Source: Rhizomys pruinosus (Eukaryota; Chordata; Mammalia; Rodentia; Spalacidae). Taken from it: a DNA stretch of 64,000 bases. The notes below the pieces were generated by a model. The model did not search any database and had not been told where the DNA came from. It saw only the letters and a list, made by a program, of their open reading frames with translations. Location: positions 5,079,356 to 5,143,355 of the forward strand of contig VZQC01010984.1 of the NCBI GenBank assembly GCA_009823505.1, written 5' to 3'. This document shows, in pieces, positions 54,085 to 63,000 of this stretch. The first letter of the stretch is position 1; every line of letters starts with the position of its first letter. The position numbers were made by a program, and so were the translations under genes.

Positions 54085-57000
54085 TGTGCGTGTGTGTGTG
54101 GGGGGGTCTCTCTTAATTTCCTTAGCCAGTGTGTGTGGGGAGGGATCTCCCTTTTAATTTCCTTAGCCAGTTGTTCTCGGAAGCCTTGAGTCTTCTGCCT
54201 GCTAGCTCTGCGCAGGCTGGCAGGCCTGTTGATGTCACCATTGCTCTTCCTCTTCCTCCTTGGAATCATACTGCCACCATCATCCAGGCCTTTACAGCCT
54301 CTGGACTCGGCTACTGCAGTAGATTCTCCTCTGCCTTTCCTGTAGCACTGTAGTTAAAGTATTTTCCTAGAAAACTGTTTATTTTGCCATATTCCTACCC
54401 TGATTTACTTGTTCCTCTAAGATAAACTCTAAATGTCATAATTAGCATTGGGGACCCTCCTGCTTTGTCTTGTGACTCCCTCTCCAGTCACCATCCTTTT
54501 TGTTTTCTCATACTTCTTCCTCCGAGTTCCTTTCCATACCATTTAAAAACACTATTTCAGACCACCTCCTTCAGACCACCTCCTTCAGACCACCTCCTTC
54601 AGACCACCTACTTCAGACCACCTCCTTCAGACCACAGTGTTATCTTGTCTTCTGAACGTCTGAAACACAGTTCTTTGTGTGTTAGTTTGAATATGTGTAG
54701 TGAAGGTTCTCAAGTGAAACTAACCAGATCCCATACTCAGTTGTTATACAGTTTGGTAAGTTAATTCCCCTCTTTGAACTTCAGGATGAAGTCTGAGCAA
54801 TATGTCTGAGCAATATGTCTATTTCACTGAATGAAGTTACTCATGAAGTACTCAGAGCATTCATATGCTAGCAGAATCAATGCTTAATTGATATCAAATG
54901 GTTTTATGAATTGCATGCTGGCTCATGTTACTCATTCTATAACATAATGTATGGCTTCAAGTGGATTTTTAAATATTATTTTGTTATTGTGTGCACATAT
55001 GGGTAAGAATGCACATATGTATATACCTGTAAGTTTGGAGGCCAAAGGTTGTCATTAGATATCTTTTGTATCGCTCTCCGCCTTATTTTTTCTGCAAGGT
55101 CTCTTTAACTGAACTTGAGTTCAGCAGTTGGCTAGACGAGCACCACCTAGGCCACTGGGTCCTCCCCCTCCCTGCGCTAATGTTACTGGTGCCTAGCCCC
55201 AGGCCAGGCTTTTGTGTAGGTACTGGGGATCCAACTCAGGTCCTCATCTTACACAGCAAGTGCTTTATACATCAAGCCATTTTCCCTGTCCCCAAGAACA
55301 TTCTGATCATTCCCTATTCTACTTTATTTTTCCAGCAGGATTGTCAAAAACCATTTACATCTATTCACTGCCTAATAAATGTTTGTTGATTAGCTGGTTA
55401 AATTAGTAATAAGTAGGAACTTCATTTTTTAAAATAATATTTAGTCTTTAGCCATTATAAGACTTTACTGTATTTGGTACCTTAAATATAAAAGTGTGTA
55501 AATGTGTACACATAGATGTATAAAATGTATATATACGAAATACATAATATAGGTGTATACAGTTGCTTCTATCCATTTAACTACATTAAACATTAGATTT
55601 TTAAGGTTAATGGCATAGTATAAATGAAATTTTGAAAAGTCTCTTGCAATCTTGACCCTTGAATTTAAGTAGTAACCGATGGAAGGACTTACTTAGCTTA
55701 CTCATTGGGCCAGTAATGAGGTCTGCCCTTTCTTCCTCTAAGACAGTATTTAAAAGATAATATATGCTGAAATTTTGATCCTAATATCGAGAGAGAAACA
55801 GAACAGTTGAAGAATTTACTTAAAATTTGCTATTTACAAAATTTTGAAAACCAATTTCGTTACTGTTGTTTGATTTCAGGGCTTATCAAGAACGAAGATT
55901 TCTCTCACAGCTCATCCAGAAGTTCATCTCTGTGCTGAAATCAGTCCCACTTTCTGGTAACTACTGCTTTTCTCATCTCATTTTAAAATGTATTATATAG
56001 CTGCCCTCTCGGGATGTGCTCATTTCTCAGTAAACACTGCTCTTAGCATGATGTAAAGTTGCAATAACAAAGTGTATGTCCTTTCCTCTTCCAGTGTATT
56101 GCCAGCCTGAGCACTGGGACTGCTTGAAGGGACACAGCAGCTCCAGCCTGCTCAGTGCAGTGCTCGTATAGTTAGTCAACATTTTATATTTGCTTACCAG
56201 GGCCAAATTTTTTTTACCAGAACCTTGGCATAGCTGTGAATACAATGGTTACAAACCTCATTTGTTTGTCGAGTATAGTGCAGTACTCAATAGTGTTTTC
56301 AAGTTTGAGGAGAAAGAGAGTTGATTTGGAGATAAGAAGCTACAAGGTGAATGGGTCAAGTTCATCATGAGCCATATTTCTTTTTCACATAATGTTTTCA
56401 ATTTAACATACAAAGTAGGGGCTGGAGAGATGGCCTAGCGGTTAAGAGTGCAGACCGCTCTTGCAGAGGACCCAGGTTCGATCCCCAGCACCCACATAGC
56501 GGCTGAGAACCGTCTTTAACTCCAGTTCCAGGGGAATCCAACACCCTCTTCTGGCCTCTGCGACATTGCACGACACGGGTGCACAAGCCTACATGTGGAC
56601 AGTGCATTCATATACATACAAAAATAAATTAAAAAACAACAACAACAAAGTAATGGGCTTCATTATGGTGTTCTCATATCTCTACCTACAGAGCCAGAAG
56701 GTATCGGGTTCCCTTGGACTGAAGTTACAGCTGCCATGTGGGTGCTGGGGATCGAACCCAGGTCCTCTGCAGGAGCAAATGATGCCCTTAACTGCCGAGC
56801 CATCTCTCCAGCGCTAGCATTTTCATTTCTAGGCTAATTGAAACTTTTTAAAATTGTCATACATGGACAGTAGTAAAAACAGTAACCTACTCTATTACTC
56901 TTTCCTTTGATGTGTATATGTACTGCTTTAAAGCTAGCTACAGATATCATATGTACATACCTATACCCACCATGTTTATGTATTAGAATTTTTAGGAATT

Positions 57001-60000
57001 TAGTACATAATGATACTGAGAAGTAAGAAAGTGAAACAAACTCTGGTTATAAAACTACCTCCTAAGCCGGGCGTGGAGGCCCACGCCTTTAATCCTAGCA
57101 CTTGGGAGGCAGAGGCAGGCGGATCTTTTGAGTTCAAGGCCAGCCTGGTCTACATAGCAAGCTCCAGGTCAGCTGGAGCTACAGGGAGACCCTGGTCTCA
57201 AAAAGACAAAAAAAACCCCTACATCCTCACAAACTACCTTCTACTTACCAGAGCCAGATACACATGGCTGAACAGTTAAGGGCACTTTCTTTTTTTTTTG
57301 GTTTCGAGACAGGGTCTCCCTGTAGCCCCAGCTGTCCTGGAACTCACTCTGTAGACCAGGCTGGCTTTGAACTCACAAAGATCCACCTGCCTCTGCCTCC
57401 CAAGTGCTAGGATTAAAGGCGTGCGCCACCTCGCCTGGCTGGCACTTGCTCTTCTTGCAGACGACTGAGTTCAGTTCCCAGCACCCATGTAGCAGATCAT
57501 AACCACCTATATTGCCCCTTCCAGAGGGTCCAGTGACCCCTTGGCCTCTGTGGCACCAGGCCACATACATGGTGGCAGATACTCATAAAGTAAATAAATC
57601 TTTTAAAAAAAATTATTCATCGTTATTTGCATATCAGATTATTAAGCCACACTTCTGTCCCAGGCTAGATACTTCATTTTCTCATGTTAGTAGAGCTAAG
57701 TAATGATGGCCTGCCTTTCAGAAAAATAATGTGAGATTCTTCCTGTGAATCATAGTTCAGTTACAAAGAAAAAGGTTACCACTTGGTTTAAATTATTAAA
57801 TAGCTTCCAAGTTTAAGAAATAGCACACGATATGACTTAGTAAAATTCTCATGTGTTTCTCTCTTATGTTCAGAGCCCGTCACTATGGATAAAGTTCATT
57901 ACTGTGAAAGATTCATTGAGCTTATGATTGATCTGGAGGTAAGAAGTACATACTGTGATTCACTAACAGTCATCAACACTTAGCATATGACTGCATCTGA
58001 GACTTGTTTATCACCTGAAACTATCCTTAGTTTGTACCTAGTTCAGGGTGTCCTGTAGACAGGGAAGCAGCAGCCGTTGCTTCCTTAAGGTTTTTCAATA
58101 GCTGTCCCATTTGGCATGGGGCTGCTGCTTTTTGTCAACTTTTTTTTTATTATTTTTTTATTTTATGTGTATGAGTATACTGTCTGCATGTAAGTAGGTG
58201 CACCCATGTCGTGCAATGCTGCAGAGGTCAGAAGAGGGCCTTGCGTTCCCCTGGAACTAGAGTTTAAAGATGGTTCTTAGCCACCATATGGGTGCTGGGA
58301 ATCAAACCCAGGTCGTCTTCAAGAGCAGTCAGCACTCTTAACCCTCTTAACTGCTGAGCCATCTCTCCAGCCCCTTTTTGTCAACTTTTAAAGTGAAGAT
58401 TTTCAAAGGAGGTTTCATACTGTCAGGCATTGGGGGAAGGGGGGGTGTTTTGTTTTGTTTTGTTTTGGTCTTTTTGAGACATGGTCGCCCTGGAGTTCCC
58501 GCTGTCTTGGAGCTCACTCTGTAGACCAGGCTGGCTTTGAACTCATGGATATCCGCCTGACTCTGCCTCCCAAGTGCTAAGATTAAAGGCGTGCGCCACC
58601 AGGCTTGGCTTTTTAGGCATAGGGTTTTGATGGAAAGTCTGAATACAGAGCTGATCTACTTTAGATTGAATCCATTTCTTTTCCTTTTCTGCCTTAACGT
58701 GGGAAATTGGAATAGGTCTTTCCTTGATTTAAAGTGAGTGGAATAGTTGGAAGAATTTTATTCATGTTTTCTCTCTGCCAGTAACTAGTTTATGTTTCCT
58801 CCCTGTGTCAGTTCTGAGTAATTTTGCCTATTAGATGATGTTATTGATTGGATAAATGCTTGTCAAATTGTCAGCCTCAGTCTCTCAGCATTGAGGACTG
58901 AAAATGGAACAAACGAAACAAAGCAGCTGTCCACTTAGAGGACCTTCTCCTTTTTAAAACAGCTTCACATTTAAACTCACACAATGTGTATTGGGGTTTC
59001 ATATAGGATTTTGTTTATAAACTTCTAGACGAGCCAATCTGGGAGATTCTTTTCTGTGCTGGCTCTTATTTTTCTCTTTTAGGGTTTTTCTTTGTTTTTG
59101 TTTTTACCATTTTTGAAAGGGAAAGCTTTGTCAGTGAGTTTGGGGGGTTTTCACAGCATTGAGACTCTTTCCTTGATGCAGGCTGGATTATATTTTGTGA
59201 TGTCCACGTCTGAGTTAAATATTATTAGATTTCATCTGTGACTGCAGAGAACATGTGCAGAATTGCCAGTATGTTTGCTTTTCTAGGCCCTGCTTCCCAC
59301 GAGACGCTGGTTTAACACCATCCTGGATGACTCCCATCTCCTGGTTCATTGCTACCTCTCCAGCCTCGTTCGGAGAGAAGGGGATGGCCATCTTTTTTCC
59401 CAGGTGAGTCCTGGTGGTGCTGAGCATGTTACTGTTGTGATCTCTGTCTGTCCTTGCTTGTCTGTGCAGCTGAAGTACACTGGCCCAAGCCAAAGGAAAT
59501 TTTTCAATATTGAATTAATTGATGTTCATTCTCGGTCATTGTAAAGTTAAATGTGTAAGGTGAATGTATTTTTGCTAGAAATTATATAACTTGTGTGCTA
59601 ACCATATGTTCCTTTATTATTGGACTAAATAAGGACTTTGGAGATGTGTTATGTGTTGTGTGAATAACCACAGTGGAGTTTGGTAGGTAGTGGGCATTAG
59701 CTCTTCATGAACTCTACCCCAGTACTTGGCTCTTGCTTTCCTGAGGCGATGGTGACATGCAGTTGGTAGCATAGAAATATACGGGTATCCATCCTGGCAC
59801 CTTGAGTAGGAATGGATACATACTTAAGCTTGTTGTTTGGGGTAGAAGGGCAAAATGTTGGTATCGAGCATTTCCTGTAATGTCATGCAGAAGGAAATGG
59901 CAGACACATTTGCAGTTTTCATTTCTTCTTTTTCAGTGAGAATAAATCAGAGCTGTAGGTCTTATATATGTTACATATTCTTTCATTCTCTTTGAATTTC

Positions 60001-63000
60001 TGTCCAGTGACTTCCCACCCCCATATATATTAAACTCTTAGTAGTCAACTACAGTGTGTCATAAATTAGATCTAAAAAGAATAAAGCTTTGAGCTAAATG
60101 CAGCTATAGGACTCCGTGGGTCTGCGTCCATTGGTGGAAAGCCGGGCCTCTATGTAGGAAGCAGGGTAAAGAAAGATTTGAGGGCTCTGGAGACTCATAA
60201 GATGGATGAATAATGCACCTTTGTCTGTTTTATTGTTTTTCCTATTTAAAGTAACACATAAAAATGAGATCTCCAGTTACAAATTCCACAATTCAGTCAG
60301 AAAACTCTGTGTAAGTGACATAAGTAAAAGCCCTTAGGGGTTGGAGAGATGGCTCAGAAGAGCACCGGCTGCTCTTGCAGGAGACTCGGGTTTCACTCCC
60401 AGCGCCCACATGGCGGCTAACCACCCATAACTCCAGCTCCAGGGGAATCCGACAACCTCTTCTGACCTCCACAGGTATTGCATGACACGGCTGCACTTAC
60501 ATACCTGCAGACGATACACTCATACACGTAAAATAAAAATAATAAAATATTTTCAGAAGGCTTAAGAATGCCCTCTGTGGTGTAGTTAGTACAGTTTTGT
60601 AGTATTATTGAGTTCATTTTGGGGTTTTGTTTTCATTAAAATCCTGGGTTTCTTTGGCCTGTCCCCTTGGTAATTCCTACAGATTTGAATTGCAGCTTAA
60701 ATTCTTCCCTGTACATATGAAAGAAGCTTAACCATTTATTCACAAAACATTATTTTCATGTAAGATAAATATGTTTGAGGATGTTCTGAAATATTTTCTG
60801 TGTAATGTTACATTCCAAAGTTTTTCAGCACCTCTGAGAAAACATTTAAGTTTAGTAAGTAGTGTTAGACTGTCTCAGTCTTAGGCTCACCCAATTTATT
60901 AATTTAAATGTGTCCTTTCAGCTTTTAGAAATGTTAAAATTTTATACTGGCTTTGAAATCAACGACCAGACTGGAAATGCCCTGACAGAGAATGAGATGA
61001 CCACAATTCACTATGACAGAATTACGTCTCTACAGGTAAATCCACACGGTACAGCCTCCTCTCAGGCTCTGTAGTGTTACCTCGTTCTATAATTCGGTGT
61101 GTGTATATATGCAAATAGAAAAAGGGATTGCTGGGTGTGGTGGCGCACGCCTTTAATCCTAGCACTCGGGAGGCAGAGGCAGGCGGATCTTTGTGAGTTC
61201 AAGGCCAGCCTGGTCTACAGAGTGAGTTCCAGGACAGCTGGGACTACAGGGAGACCCTGTCTCGAAAAGACAAAAAAGAAAAAGAAAAGAAAATGGGATT
61301 AATCCTGTTGTCATCCTCAACCTTTTTTTTATAATTTATTTTATTTTATTTATTTATTTATTTATGTGTATGAATATACTGTCTGCGTGTAGTTTTGTGC
61401 ACCTGTGTCGTGCAATGCTGCAGAGGTCAGAAGAGGGTATCGGATCCCCCTGGAACTGGAATTAAAGACGGTTCTCAGCCACCATGTGCGTGCTGGGGAT
61501 CGAACCCAGGTCCTCTGCAAGAGCAGTCTTAACCACTAGGCCATCTCTCCAGCCCCATCCTCAACTTTTTAAATGTTTATGATTTTGATGAATTTATGAA
61601 ATAAATGACTTCCACAGTCCCATCTAAATCCTTTTAGTCTGTGTTCTGTATTTGATGTACACAAATGTGAGTTACTAGTCCACAGTGATACATTGGCATG
61701 CTGGCCCTGCTCTCCATTTTATTTATGGAAGAATGTGTTAACATATAAGGAAATAAATAGAAGCATTAGACATATTTTAAAGATACATATATGTAATCGG
61801 AGTAAAATTTATCAGTGTAGCACAGATAGACCAGAAAAGCCCCCTTGTTTTCTGTAGCAGTCGTGGGGGCATTCTGAACCTCTGCTTCCTTGGATGGCAA
61901 AAGGAAACAGTCTTGTCAAGTATTATCCAGTTATTTATTGGTTTTTTGAGACAAGGTCGTGCTGTGTAGTCTGGTTTGGCCTGAACATGAGATCCTACCT
62001 TAGCCTCCGGCGCGCTGGAATTCCAGCCCCACTCATTGTATTAGTTGTCTCATTGCTCCAGCAAAATACCTGTCAAAATCAGCCGAAGGGAGGAAGGGCT
62101 GATTGTGGCTAACAGATCCAGGGCATGCAGCCCATCACCCAGGGAGAAGAGGCGGCCTGGCTGACCGCCTCCACGGCCCAGAAGCAGAGCCGAGGCTGCT
62201 GGGCCCTTGCTTTCTTCTTCCAGGATCCCAGCCCCTGGAGTGCTGCTGCCCACACTCGGTGGCTCTTCCCACCCAGTTAAACAGTCTGTGTCATCTCTCC
62301 TAGACATATCCCCAAGTCTCTGTGCTGGTGGTTCTAATGTCACCAAATTACCAGTCACCAAATTACTCCAATGTTACCAAATTACCACAAACCATTAGAT
62401 TCGGTTGTCAGTGTGAAGAAATTATTTTAAAGAATCTCTCTAGTGAATAAGTCAGAAGTTCAAACTCATTTAATCAGACCTCTCTCTGAGTATCTTCTTT
62501 ACACATGGGTATACTTGAACATTAAGATAACTCCGTTTTTTAGGAAGGTGAATGGGCTCAGACATCTTTTCTCCCTTTTTCCCCCCAGCAGTAGTGTTTT
62601 TGTCCTCTCGCTTTTGGCCCTGATGTGACCACATCTGTTGTGGCAGGTGGTCTGTTCCTTGGCATGGGTAGGTGTGATGATTTGTCTCAAGGACTCTTAT
62701 TCTGATGCTGCTGGGCTCTCCTGAGAGCTGGCTCATGCTTTTCTGACGTAGGCTGATTACATCCCGGCTGGATTTTAGGGCTTTGTAGTTCTTTGTCGTA
62801 GTCCCATGGCATGCTCACTTGATCTTTGCTGACCATCCACCAGGGACCATGAAAGCTGCTGGTTCTTTCCTAGAGCGCAGATGTGTCATAAAAGACAAGA
62901 CATGTTACCTCAGCCTTCATCAGATCACCAAAGCACTGCTCTCTTGTAGCTTACTCCATGTTGTTTGAGAAGTTCCTTGCAAGGTCTTCCCTTCCTGGAG

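Larger units (their letters stand above)
52590..55879 (+). other. Aqr: Aqr intron 8
   Basis: 52590-53740 is unique-looking. Then a compound (GT)n tract with a B1 inside, a 14-bp minisatellite, a B3-like SINE, and AT-rich unique sequence to the acceptor. Confidence 0.85.
55957..57873 (+). other. Aqr: Aqr intron 9
   Basis: Contains a sense B2, a partial antisense B2, a sense B1 and a B2 split by an antisense B1; the remainder is unique-looking. Confidence 0.85.
57939..59286 (+). other. Aqr: Aqr intron 10
   Basis: One B2 and one B1, both antisense, with unique-looking sequence on both sides. Confidence 0.85.

Noticed and set aside
53898..54269. 123-codon frame on the minus strand
   Set aside because: It is made of B1 sequence and (CA)n repeats, with no protein-like composition.
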